Assembly: GCF_004118155.1 (NCBI RefSeq)
Contig: NZ_SAIQ01000003.1
Coordinates: forward strand, 186,001 to 250,000
Reading direction: 5' to 3'
DNA from: Edaphocola flava
Lineage (GTDB): Bacteria; Bacteroidota; Bacteroidia; Chitinophagales; Chitinophagaceae
DNA length: 64,000 bases
Shown here: positions 1 to 8,900 of the stretch, piece by piece
Layout: each line of letters opens with the position of its first letter
How positions within the stretch are numbered: position 1 is the stretch's first letter
The notes under the pieces: model-generated
Told to the model about the DNA's origin: nothing
Seen by the model: only the letters and a program-made list of their open reading frames with translations
Database searches by the model: none
Translations under genes and position numbers: made by a program

Positions 1-864
1 AACCGGGACATCAAAGACACTGCCGAGCTGAATGCACAATTACAAAAAGGCGCGCTGGCTACGGTATTAAATATCCGCAAAGACACAAAGCAAAACGGCA
101 GGTATATCGTAGATATTCATTCCAATGTAGCGAAGATGGCCAATGCAGAACAGCTGCAGGCCATTATTAATCAATCGATGCTGGATGAAGACTCCTTACT
201 GCACCATCGTTCGGCGGAAATTGTTGCGGTAAACAAAACCATTATCCAGTCCCGCCAGTTCAAAACTATAGACTTTATATTGCCCGGACAATTGGGCTTC
301 TCTTTACTGGCAGCCAGTGTATTCGGCACAGCATTCGTATTTTTCCATTTACGCCAGATGCTGGTACTGAAGCGCTTCTTCGCCACACCTATCCGACGCA
401 GTAATATGCTGCTGAGCGAAGGGGTAGCGCGGCTGATCTTCCAGTTATTGGGTGCATTACTCATCATCCTGATCGGTAAATATTTCTTTGATTACACCCT
501 GGTCAACGGGGCAAGTACCGTATTTTCGATGCTGGTGGTTTCGGCTATTGCCCTGCTGGTATTCATGAGCTTTGGATTTGTGATCAGCGGTATTGCCAAA
601 AGCGATGCGACTATTCCACCATTAGCCAATATCTTTACCCTGCCGCAGTTCTTACTGGCAGGTACATTCTTCTCTATAGATGCTTTACCCAAATGGCTGC
701 AGTTCTTTGCGAAACTGATGCCGCTAACTTATTACAACAATGCACTGCGGGCCATCGCTTTTGACGGGGCCAGCCTCTGGCAGGTGAAGTGGGAGATCCT
801 GGTGCTGCTGATCTGGGGCGTGATCGGGTATGGCCTTGCAGCCAAGCTCTTTAAGTGGGAGTAA
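1..864 (+). CDS. ABC-2 type transporter permease, C-terminal part (5' end outside window)
   Basis: The reading frame is open from base 1, so the gene begins upstream and the in-frame ATG at 136 is internal. About 287 residues are visible. A soluble segment comes first (about residues 1-80 of the visible part). About five or six hydrophobic segments follow (for example around GFSLLAASVFGTAFVFFHL, LIFQLLGALLIILIG and ILVLLIWGVIGYGLA). A large periplasmic loop followed by a C-terminal membrane block is the layout of ABC-2 (NatB/YhgE-like) exporter permeases. Its ATPase would be encoded upstream, out of view. The stop at 862-864 lies 22 nt before the peptidase start, so the two are probably co-transcribed. 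The substrate cannot be told from sequence. Confidence 0.85.
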   Translation, partial: NRDIKDTAELNAQLQKGALATVLNIRKDTKQNGRYIVDIHSNVAKMANAEQLQAIINQSMLDEDSLLHHRSAEIVAVNKTIIQSRQFKTIDFILPGQLGFSLLAASVFGTAFVFFHLRQMLVLKRFFATPIRRSNMLLSEGVARLIFQLLGALLIILIGKYFFDYTLVNGASTVFSMLVVSAIALLVFMSFGFVISGIAKSDATIPPLANIFTLPQFLLAGTFFSIDALPKWLQFFAKLMPLTYYNNALRAIAFDGASLWQVKWEILVLLIWGVIGYGLAAKLFKWE

Positions 865-886
865 CACTAATTTCAAAAAAACAATT

Positions 887-2143
887 ATGATTCAATTCGA
901 TAAATTTACTTTAGCCAACGGTCTTCGCGTGATCGTGCATAAAGACGAAACCACCCCTATGGTGGCCGTAAATGTACTGTATGATGTGGGCGCACGTGAT
1001 GAAGAGGAGCACAGAACAGGATTTGCACACTTATTTGAACACCTGATGTTTGGCGGTTCTGTCAACATTCCTGAATATGATGAGCCATTGCAGATGGCCG
1101 GTGGGGAGAATAATGCCTATACGACAAACGACTTCACCAATTACTACATTCAATTACCCAAAGAGAATATCGAAACGGCTTTGTGGCTGGAGAGTGATCG
1201 TATGCTTTCCCTGGCGTTTAGTGAAAAGAGCCTGGAAGTGCAGCGTAAGGTGGTGTGCGAAGAGTTTAAAGAACACTATATCAACAAGCCTTATGGTGAT
1301 GCCTGGAAGCATGTACGTGAGCTGACCTATACTACCCATCCTTATAAATGGATGACCATCGGTAAGGAACTCAGCCATATAGAAGAGGCACAGCTGGAAG
1401 ATGTAAAGGCTTTCTTCAAAAAGCATTACAATCCTTTAAATGCGATCTTGTGTGTAGCGGGAGATGTAGAGACCGAAGCCATAAAAGTACTGGTAGAAAA
1501 GTGGTTTGGCAATATCCCTTCAGGAGAGAAATATACCCGTCAATTGCCTGCAGAACCAGTACAAACCGAAGATCGCAGAAAAACCATTACGGCAGACGTA
1601 CCCCTGAATGCACTGTACAAAACCTGGCATATCGGTAACCGTTTAGACAATCAATACCATGCGGCAGATATTATTACAGAAGTGATGGGCAGCGGACAAT
1701 CGTCCCGTATGTACCAGGAGCTGGTTAAGGAACAACGCCTGTTCAGCAACATCAGCTGTTATCATACCGGCAGTATAGATCCGGGTATTATCGTGGTAGA
1801 AGGTAAGCTGGTAGAGGGTGTGGCTATTGAAGATGCAGAAGCGGCTGTGGATGCTGCCCTGAAAACATTACAGGACAAAGGTATTACGGAAGAAGAACTG
1901 CATAAATCCATCAACAGACTGGAATCTATGGTTGCTTTCGAAGATATGAACCTGCTGGCCCGTGCCAATAACCTGGCGTTTTATGAACTGCTGGGCGATG
2001 CCGATATGATGAACACCGAAATGACGAAGTATGCACTGGTAACTGCTGCTGAGGTAAAAGAAGTAGCCAGAGAAATTTTCAGACCGGGCAATAGTAATAC
2101 ATTGCACTACCTGAAACAATCCAATGCACCGGTTGCAGAATAG
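887..2143 (+). CDS. M16 family zinc metallopeptidase (pitrilysin/processing-peptidase-like)
   Basis: A 418-residue protein. I chose the ATG at 887 because the upstream in-frame start at 830 lies inside the preceding permease gene, while family similarity begins at MIQFDKFTLANGLRV. The inverted zinc-binding motif HxxEH is present (H48-L-F-E51-H52). A distal acidic cluster VVCEEF about 75 residues later is the usual place of the third zinc ligand. The order of two M16 lobes and the length of about 420 residues fit the small M16B peptidases, which act as dimers or with an inactive partner. No signal peptide is evident, so it is probably cytoplasmic or periplasmic by another route. It follows the ABC permease by 22 nt and ends just before a strong palindromic terminator. 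Confidence 0.9.
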   Translation: MIQFDKFTLANGLRVIVHKDETTPMVAVNVLYDVGARDEEEHRTGFAHLFEHLMFGGSVNIPEYDEPLQMAGGENNAYTTNDFTNYYIQLPKENIETALWLESDRMLSLAFSEKSLEVQRKVVCEEFKEHYINKPYGDAWKHVRELTYTTHPYKWMTIGKELSHIEEAQLEDVKAFFKKHYNPLNAILCVAGDVETEAIKVLVEKWFGNIPSGEKYTRQLPAEPVQTEDRRKTITADVPLNALYKTWHIGNRLDNQYHAADIITEVMGSGQSSRMYQELVKEQRLFSNISCYHTGSIDPGIIVVEGKLVEGVAIEDAEAAVDAALKTLQDKGITEEELHKSINRLESMVAFEDMNLLARANNLAFYELLGDADMMNTEMTKYALVTAAEVKEVAREIFRPGNSNTLHYLKQSNAPVAE

Positions 2144-2153
2144 TAATCATAAT

Positions 2154-2210
2154 TAATATATAAACAGACAAGGCTCCGGAAATTCCGGAGCCTTGTCTGT
2201 TTATATATTA
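2154..2210. terminator. Long perfect palindrome, probable bidirectional terminator
   Basis: Two 28-nt arms (2154-2181 and 2183-2210) are perfect reverse complements around one central A. The GC-rich centre (ctccggaa/ttccggag) has AT-rich outer arms, so each strand ends in a T-rich stretch. It starts 11 nt after the M16 peptidase stop. The TonB receptor gene converges on it from the other side. Confidence 0.8.
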
Positions 2211-2238
2211 GGGCCATCCGCATGTAGTAACCTATCTT

Positions 2239-2550
2239 GTCCGTCCTTTTGTCCGGCAACAAAAGGACCAAAAATGCCTTTGTTTTCATCAAGGCGATTG
2301 CATAGCACCGCCATTTTGTACCGTTGCGTGCATTGATCGTCTGAGCTTAACGTGTGATCCGTTCGGTGCTCAACGATCGCAGCTCCACTCCAAAATGGCT
2401 ATCGCTGTGATGAAAACAATAAGCGATCCGTACCGTACGGATCGCTTAATAACGGCCTTATAAATCCGGCGTTAATAAAATCATTGGCTCGGTCGATTAG
2501 TTGCAAACCACAGTCTGAGCGCAGCGTTCTGGTTTGCGACCGACCGACAT
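2239..2550 (+). repeat. Dispersed multi-hairpin intergenic repeat, copy A (fullest copy)
   Basis: Four structured modules lie in a row. (i) A hairpin tccttttg/caaaagga near 2243-2268. (ii) A large imperfect inverted repeat: gttttcatcaaggcgattgc (from about 2282) pairs with a related arm ending in gtgatgaaaac (about 2418), with inner arms ccattttg/caaaatgg. (iii) A 13-bp palindrome aagcgatccgtac/gtacggatcgctt. (iv) A tail, ggccttataaatccgg, then gcaaacca/tggtttgc. The same modules recur at 23231-23443 (inverted) and 30909-31149, and tail modules recur at 43360-43548. There is no credible protein in it; the short minus-strand frame starting MKTKAFLVLL is a by-product. It lies between convergent genes. 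Confidence 0.85.
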
Positions 2551-2564
2551 GTAATACGTTTCAA

Positions 2565-4739
2565 CTAGAATCCTAAAGTCAGGGTCAGCAAGTAATTACG
2601 GCCTGCCTGAGGGAAGTAGTAATTAAATGTTTGCATACCACCATACAGGTAGCTGAAGGTATAACCCTTAGATTCATATTTCTTGTCCAGGATATTATTT
2701 ACAGAAAGGCTGATGCCTGCTTCTTTGACCCAGCGGTTGCAGATCGAATAGTTCAGGCGTACATTAGCCAGTGCGTAAGGGTCAATGCTGCGTGCAGTAT
2801 TAGATGTATTATCTAGGTACTGACGGCCTACATACTTACCGATCAGGTCTATGGTGAAGTTCTGATCTATATCCATCTCAAACGGACAGAAGGATAGGGT
2901 AGCACCCGCTATGGTATTAGGCGACAGGGCAATGTCTGTATTGCTGTGCTGCACTTCCAGTTGCCCGCCGTTATCATAGTCATCAATATATTCGGTAAAT
3001 GATTTGATCTTGTTCTGAGACAAAGTCAGGTTAGCCTGTACGTTCAGCCACGGAGCTACTTGCGAAGAACCGAACAGCTCCAGACCACGGCGATAGCTCT
3101 GACCTACATTGCTGCGGGTATAAGCGCCTACATCATTGATCTTACCGGTAGCCACCAGTTGGTCTTTATACAGCATATAATACAGCTGTGCACCCAGGCT
3201 GGTACGGCCATTGTTGTACTGGTAGCCCAGTTCAATATCATTCAGCTGCTCCGGCTTAGGAATCTGGTTTACACCAGCTTCAAAATCATCACGATTAGGC
3301 TCTTTATTAGCCATCGCATAAGAACCAAATACTTTATGTGCACCCTTGATATAGCTCAGACCAAACTTCGGGTTAAAGAACAGGTATTGCTCGTCGGTAG
3401 ATACACCCGGGTTTTTGCGGAAGCCATTGATCTTGTATTGCACCGATCTCAGCTGCAGGTCAGCATATCCGTACAGATGAGCAGCCAGCTGCTGTTCCAG
3501 CTTGCCATAGATATTAGCATCTGTTTTATGTGCGGTAAGATTATACCAGCGGTAATCGGCCGGTACACCACCTTCCTTTGCCCAGGTTACATAACCATAG
3601 TGCCTGGCATCATATTGCGATAAAGCACCACCCAGTACCAGCTGCGTTCTGCCCCTGGTATACATCAGGGAAGCCACCGCACCATAGTTGTAGTTGTCCA
3701 GCCATAACTGGCGGGTCAGGGATGTTTCGGTCAGTGTATCGGAACCCACAATCCTGTCTGGTAAGCCATAAGTACTATAGCTTTCTCCCATACGATACTC
3801 ATTGTAATATCCTCGGCCGCGGGTCAGGTACAGACCAGCATTCAGTTTCAGGGAATTATTGAACTTATGGTTGAAGAATAACTGATAGAAATCCTGCTGG
3901 TAATTATCGGTCTGGTTGTTGTAATATGTACCGTCATCCTTCAGGCCCAGCTCATTATATGTACGATTGGTTGATAAAGAATCCTGTGGTACACCATTCC
4001 AGGACTGACCGGTCTTTTCCTTACCGGTAAAGAGATTGAACTTAATATTGGTACGCTCATTGCGACTGGTCCATCCGGCCAGTAACTGTGCCGATTTCAG
4101 ATCAGATGCACTGCGGTCGACATAACCATCGCTGGAGAGTTTGGACAGGCGCACATCTATATTAAAGCCACCTTTAAGGCGACCGCTTCCGGCCATCAGT
4201 GTATGTCTTAAAGTATTGAATGAGCCTACCGTATTGATCGCGCGGGCCGATGCCAGATTCTGCTGATCCATATTACTGATATTAACCGTACCACCGAAAG
4301 CACCGCTACCATTAGTACTGGAGCCCACACCGCGCTGTATCTGTATACTTCCGGCAGAGGAAATGAGATCAGGTATATTCACCATAAACGAACCCTGCGA
4401 TTCCGCATCGTTCACCGGTATACCGTTAATGGTAAAATTGATTCTTTGCCCATCCGTACCACGCACCCGTATATCGGTATAACCAAGCCCGTTACCGGCA
4501 TCGGAATTGATCAGTACAGAAGGTGTCTGGTCCAGGAGATTGATTACATCACGGCCATCATTACCTTTGGCAATGTCCTGGCGGTTGAGGGTAGTGGCGG
4601 CAAATGGTGCTTTGGTACTGGCCCTCAGGGCAATTACCTCTACAGGAGTCAGCTCCCGGTTACGGGTAGTGTCCTGCTGTGCCTGTACAGCAGTAGTGCA
4701 GGCCAGGCCTGCCACAAGAATTGAGGCTTGTTTCTTCAT
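2565..4739 (-). CDS. TonB-dependent outer-membrane receptor under TPP riboswitch control (probable thiamine or precursor uptake)
   Basis: A 724-residue precursor. The ATG at 4739 gives a clean signal peptide (MKKQASILVAGLACTTAVQAQ); the earlier in-frame ATG at 4784 would add 15 polar residues and place the signal internally. A plug domain follows (about residues 45-160: VEVIALRAS, LLDQTPSVLINSDAGNGLG, IRVRGTDGQR, INGIPVNDAESQG). A 22-strand type beta-barrel comes next, ending in the aromatic-terminated strand YLLTLTLGF. There is no carboxypeptidase-like N-terminal extension. The upstream leader carries a TPP riboswitch, which is the main clue to substrate: a thiamine-repressed outer-membrane receptor. 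The thiamine link is inferred from regulation, not from the barrel. Confidence 0.88.
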   Translation of the reverse strand: MKKQASILVAGLACTTAVQAQQDTTRNRELTPVEVIALRASTKAPFAATTLNRQDIAKGNDGRDVINLLDQTPSVLINSDAGNGLGYTDIRVRGTDGQRINFTINGIPVNDAESQGSFMVNIPDLISSAGSIQIQRGVGSSTNGSGAFGGTVNISNMDQQNLASARAINTVGSFNTLRHTLMAGSGRLKGGFNIDVRLSKLSSDGYVDRSASDLKSAQLLAGWTSRNERTNIKFNLFTGKEKTGQSWNGVPQDSLSTNRTYNELGLKDDGTYYNNQTDNYQQDFYQLFFNHKFNNSLKLNAGLYLTRGRGYYNEYRMGESYSTYGLPDRIVGSDTLTETSLTRQLWLDNYNYGAVASLMYTRGRTQLVLGGALSQYDARHYGYVTWAKEGGVPADYRWYNLTAHKTDANIYGKLEQQLAAHLYGYADLQLRSVQYKINGFRKNPGVSTDEQYLFFNPKFGLSYIKGAHKVFGSYAMANKEPNRDDFEAGVNQIPKPEQLNDIELGYQYNNGRTSLGAQLYYMLYKDQLVATGKINDVGAYTRSNVGQSYRRGLELFGSSQVAPWLNVQANLTLSQNKIKSFTEYIDDYDNGGQLEVQHSNTDIALSPNTIAGATLSFCPFEMDIDQNFTIDLIGKYVGRQYLDNTSNTARSIDPYALANVRLNYSICNRWVKEAGISLSVNNILDKKYESKGYTFSYLYGGMQTFNYYFPQAGRNYLLTLTLGF

Positions 4740-4838
4740 ATCTATTACACAATTACAATTATTGACGTATGCATACGGGGGCACGGTACAGTATCCTGTC
4801 CTGTGTAATGAGTAAGTATGTCAGCGAAAACTTTAGTA

Positions 4839-4917
4839 CTTCCCATTCCTAACCAGCATTACCTGGTCCAGGTTCTACGAGTATGATCTCAGCCTGATAG
4901 TAAGGCACCCCGTGGTC
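4839..4917 (-). promoter_or_regulatory. TPP (THI-box) riboswitch
   Basis: Read on the minus strand, the order is ggggtgcc, then ggctgaga(tcatactcg), then gaacctggaccaggtaatg, then ctggttaggaatggga. These are the conserved elements of the thiamine pyrophosphate riboswitch: the GGGGTGCC start, the CTGAGA loop and the ACCTGA-like/GGTAATGC arm. It lies 100 nt upstream of the receptor start at 4739. Between them, minus-strand attacaca (near 4807-4800) can pair with tgtgtaat (near 4751-4744), which directly precedes the start codon. This stem could be the expression platform, hiding the translation start; that is inference. Binding of TPP normally turns such genes off. Confidence 0.93.
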
Positions 4918-4987
4918 GATCCCGAAGGATCTTGCGCTGCAAAGCTAATCACAAATATCCTGTTCTGCAAGAAAACAGGGCAATAAA

Positions 4988-5012
4988 AAAAGGATAGCCA
5001 GGCTATCCTTTT
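4988..5012 (-). terminator. Rho-independent terminator of the YtxH gene
   Basis: Arms aaaaggatagcc (4988-4999) and ggctatcctttt (5001-5012) pair perfectly around one A. On the minus strand the stem runs into a T-run (tttttattg). It lies 22 nt past the stop of the gene at 5034-5408. Confidence 0.85.
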
Positions 5013-5033
5013 CTACAAAACCATTATCTGATA

Positions 5034-5408
5034 TTAAGACTGCATAGCACCCTTAATATCATTTCCGGCATTTTTAGCAGTATTTTTCATGTCCTTAACG
5101 GCATCAGCAGCAATATCAGCGGCTTTCTCTTTTTTATTGATCAGATCCTTGATATAGGTCTCTGCCTCGGCCCAGTATTCCTTCAGCGCATCGGTACCTT
5201 TGGTACTCAGCTCTGCAAAATACTCTTTGGCCTTATCAAAAGAAGTCTCTGCATCATCTTTAATCTTGTTTGCCTTATTCTTCAGATTATCGGTCAGCTT
5301 TTCTTTATCTTCTTCACTCATGGTCGCATACTTCAATGCCGCAGCACCTGCTGCTACACCTAAGAGGAAGGTAGCGATGTGTTTTGGTTTTACGTTCATA
5401 GTACTCAT
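5034..5408 (-). CDS. YtxH-type small membrane-anchored protein
   Basis: 124 residues. One short hydrophobic N-terminal segment (about residues 11-26, IATFLLGVAAGAAALKYA) is followed by a highly charged, Lys/Glu/Ala-rich amphipathic helical tail (about 30-124) with heptad-like spacing. This is the layout of YtxH/GsiB-like envelope or stress-associated proteins. A second in-frame ATG three codons in (MNVKPKH) is equally possible as the start. It appears monocistronic, with its own terminator downstream. Function in this organism is unknown; related proteins are often general-stress induced. Confidence 0.75.
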   Translation of the reverse strand: MSTMNVKPKHIATFLLGVAAGAAALKYATMSEEDKEKLTDNLKNKANKIKDDAETSFDKAKEYFAELSTKGTDALKEYWAEAETYIKDLINKKEKAADIAADAVKDMKNTAKNAGNDIKGAMQS

Positions 5409-5880
5409 TTTTGAAAGGTGGATAATGAATTTTTATTAAAATTATTGCTTTTTGTTTGCTAATCAGCAAAATGGAGCAGGATTAACGTTTGCTTACAAAA
5501 GAAATAAAATTACCTTAACAGGAACAGGTAACAAGAATACGCCAGTAGGGAACTATACTGGTTTCCTAAAACCGGACCGGATACTCCATTAGTTTTTTAC
5601 ATATGGATCATTTTCCAAAGCAAAGACCAGGATTCCCGAAAACGGAACACATAAACAGTTTTACACTTCATAAATTAATGATTTTCAATAATAATAAATT
5701 GTGGCACGGCTTTGGCATATACTAATGTGTAAGCGGTTAAATAAACTTTACAGATTTATATAAGAGTGTGTTTCATTGAAGTATAAACTATTCTTCTTTA
5801 CAGATCAAAACAGAGCTGTGTGATAGTAACAAAATATTTTATGGCGGCTAACCATAAGTTATCAGAGGAGTAAATGAAAA
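5409..5880. other. 472-bp AT-rich intergenic region without a visible gene
   Basis: It lies upstream of the YtxH gene and downstream of the S8-like gene (both minus strand). No open frame with coding character, RNA gene or repeat shared with the rest of the window was seen. It must hold the promoter of the YtxH gene near 5409-5470, but no convincing TAnnTTTG box was identified. Confidence 0.5.
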
Positions 5881-5908
5881 AGGAGTCAAAGTTTCTACTT
5901 TGACTCCT
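5881..5908 (-). terminator. Terminator of the S8-like peptidase gene
   Basis: Arms aggagtcaaagt and actttgactcct pair perfectly around a 4-nt loop. On the minus strand the stem is followed by ttttcattt. It lies 26 nt past the stop codon at 5934. Confidence 0.85.
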
Positions 5909-5933
5909 CATCTTTTTATACCATACGCTTATG

Positions 5934-8900
5934 TTAAGGTTGATAAACAACTTTGTATACGAGCTGACGTTCATGATCTTTGAAGGTTAGCAAGTAAGTT
6001 CCCGGTGGTAAAGATTTCAAAGAAATTTCTTTACGCTCTTTCGTTCCGGTAATTACTGCCGCTACCTGCTGTCCTAATATATTCAGCACCTTACATTCTG
6101 TCTCTTCCCAACCGCTATGCAGTTGAATAGTAACCTGGCCATCTTTCGTTATTGTAGGGAAAACGCTGATTCCTTCTGCGTCTTCTTTAATCTTCACATT
6201 CAGTACAGGGCTGTATTTAATATCCCCTTCATTATTCTTCCAGTACAAACGGTAATAATTCATACCATTTGAAGGATAATCATCTATGATCTGATATGTA
6301 TTTGTACCCTCAGATAATTTTACAGAAGAGACTGTGCGATCAAAATGCCGTGCATCCGTTCCCTGGCTGGCATACAATGTAATATCCGGAGCAGTTGAAT
6401 TCATGATAAAATCAAGCTGAACACGATTATTAGAAATGGCTTTTGCATCAAAATGATTCAGGCTTGCAGGTAAAGGGATGGGCAAAAGTACAATCTGAAT
6501 ATTATTATGTTCGGCATAGGCCTCTACTCTGATCGTGCTATTAGTATCCAGGATACCAGTCCAGATATTATTTATGGTAAATGCATTATTAGGACTTACA
6601 TACTGCGTAGTTGTGCCATTATTAATAGTTATTTTCAATTTGCCGGCTGCCCTCAAGAGGTTGATCTGGTAGATGCCTCGCGTAAATCCTTTTCGCTTAT
6701 ATACTGTTGTAACAGCAGATGCGGTTGAAAATGCACAGCCATGGTAACCGGGCGCATTATGTGGCCCAGTGCCGTACCAGGCATAATAGTCATTACTGTT
6801 AAAGCCCAGGCTGTCGGTACTGAACTGTCCATAATATTTGGGATTCGCCCCATAGAATGGATTACTACTTGTATTTCCTCCGCTATAGGCAGAAACAAGC
6901 CATTTAAAGTTACCCCAAAGTGCCGTGTCCGCAATATTGGCCTCTCCGCGCTTTATGGTATAGGTAGGGCTGGTATAGATACATCCATTCAGGAAAGTGC
7001 GGAAATAAAAGTTACCGGTATCTGCAAACGTCCGCGACAACTGTACTGCCGTTGATACCTGGGCATTGTTGGCGGCATTATACCAACGTACACTATCGTA
7101 TTGTAAATTACCAATGCCCCATTTCACTGTATCTTCATAACAGAGGGTAGATACCGCTGGGGTACTGCCACTGTTGATCGGATCGGTAGGTGTAGTACTG
7201 ATCGGTAAGGTGCGTACACTAAGTGCACCGCTGCTATGCCTTGCTGCCACAGCAAAATACTGTGTTCCATTCCATTGCTGTCCTGCTCCCAAAATAGTAG
7301 CGGCAGACAGTAATGCTTTATTTGCCGGATGCTGTACACTATCTACCGGTTCCATATATTTATTTCCAAGCCTGTAGATAATATATTTACCTCCTGCATT
7401 AGCGGCCACCGTATCCCAGCGCAGGCCTATGGTATCGGTACAGATGCGGGTCAGAGAGAGATTAGTTGGTGTAACCATTACATGAAAATAATCACTGGTA
7501 TCTACCAGACCGGTATTGCGCTGTTTGACAACGATACGCGCTGTGGCACTATTCGGGAAAGAGGCAGGTACGGCATACTCGTAATATCGTTTATTATAAT
7601 CCAGAGTGGCAAGTTGGGTAAATGACTCGGCACTGCTGCGCTGCAGGTACACCTCCAGGCTATCGGCTGTACCAGCCTGCTGGTTACTGATATTCCAGGT
7701 CATCATGAGTCCATTACCCTTAGGCATACGGTACGCTGCAACCGGACTGGTAATCTCGATCTGGTACGGAACCATATCGTAGGTCAGTGCATAAGGCTGA
7801 GGTCCCTGAGGCACTGACTTACCCTTAACATAAACCGTATAATTACCCGCAAGCGGATTATCAATAGTTACCTGTTCTACATTATTCAGGGTATCTATTT
7901 TCCTTTGTGGCAAATCGTAAACGGTAGCAGGGGTCGGGTTCAGTACCCAGGGGCGCAGGGTATCACCCACAGGACTGATCACAAAAACATCCAGGTCATT
8001 GACCAATGCTTTTACCGCGCCTACAGCGCCCTGGTAATCGTGCCAGTACAGCATAAACTTGGCCTCGCTGGTGCCTGCCGGTACGGCAATCGTATATTGA
8101 GCAGCACCACCAGATCCTTGTGGCATGGAGCCCGTCATCAGGTGCTGTTGCTCTATAGCTCTTTTTGCCCGTAAAGGATTCATGGTACCAAAGCCGGTTT
8201 TAAAGTCTATCCCTTTCTTATCTATATCGTAGGCCGTATTCAGCATTACGGCTTTAACCACATCGCTGCGCGGCACGGTTGTGCCGTATGTTGTATTATA
8301 CACTTCATACAATATGGCTGCAAACCCCGCTATACCGGGAGCTGCAAACGAGCTGCCATTCATGCCTTCTGCGCATATATCCGGCTTCAGACGGCCGTCT
8401 CCTGTCGGGCCTTTACTGGTCCAATCGCAATGCTCACCCGGCTTTGCGGAAGAGTGTACCGTAAAATTGTTTTTATTCATCAGAATGCCACCACACATAT
8501 TGGCCCAGCCTGCAGGATAACCGTGATAAGGCCCTGAGCCACCGACATTCCCGGCAGCATAGGTATGCAGATAGCCGCCCAGGCTGCGGGTTATCCTATC
8601 TAAATCGCGGGCAGCATTGTCATAGGTAATAAGTGATTGGCTACCAGAAAACCAACCTACAGAGTGATTACTCACCATAGGTTTGATATTATGATTCAGA
8701 TAATAATCTTCTACGGTATTGTACCAGCCTACATACAAGGAGGTAATGCCCGGAGCCGAACCGCGGTCATCAAACTCATCGTAATTATTGGCAGTACCTA
8801 CAATTGCTGCAATGGTTGTACCATGTGCATTTACAGCCGTTCCGAAATATTGCGGATGCTGCCGTCCCCTCATATTTAAATCGTATACAGTGTCTTCCCC

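Noticed and set aside
830-886. Upstream in-frame ATG of the M16 peptidase
   Set aside because: Lies inside the permease coding sequence, and the extra 19 residues have no family similarity.
2107-2292. Short minus-strand ORF starting MKTKAFLVLL, and its relative at 30899-31117
   Set aside because: Falls inside the dispersed intergenic repeat, is not intact between copies, and overlaps the M16 gene end and a palindromic terminator.
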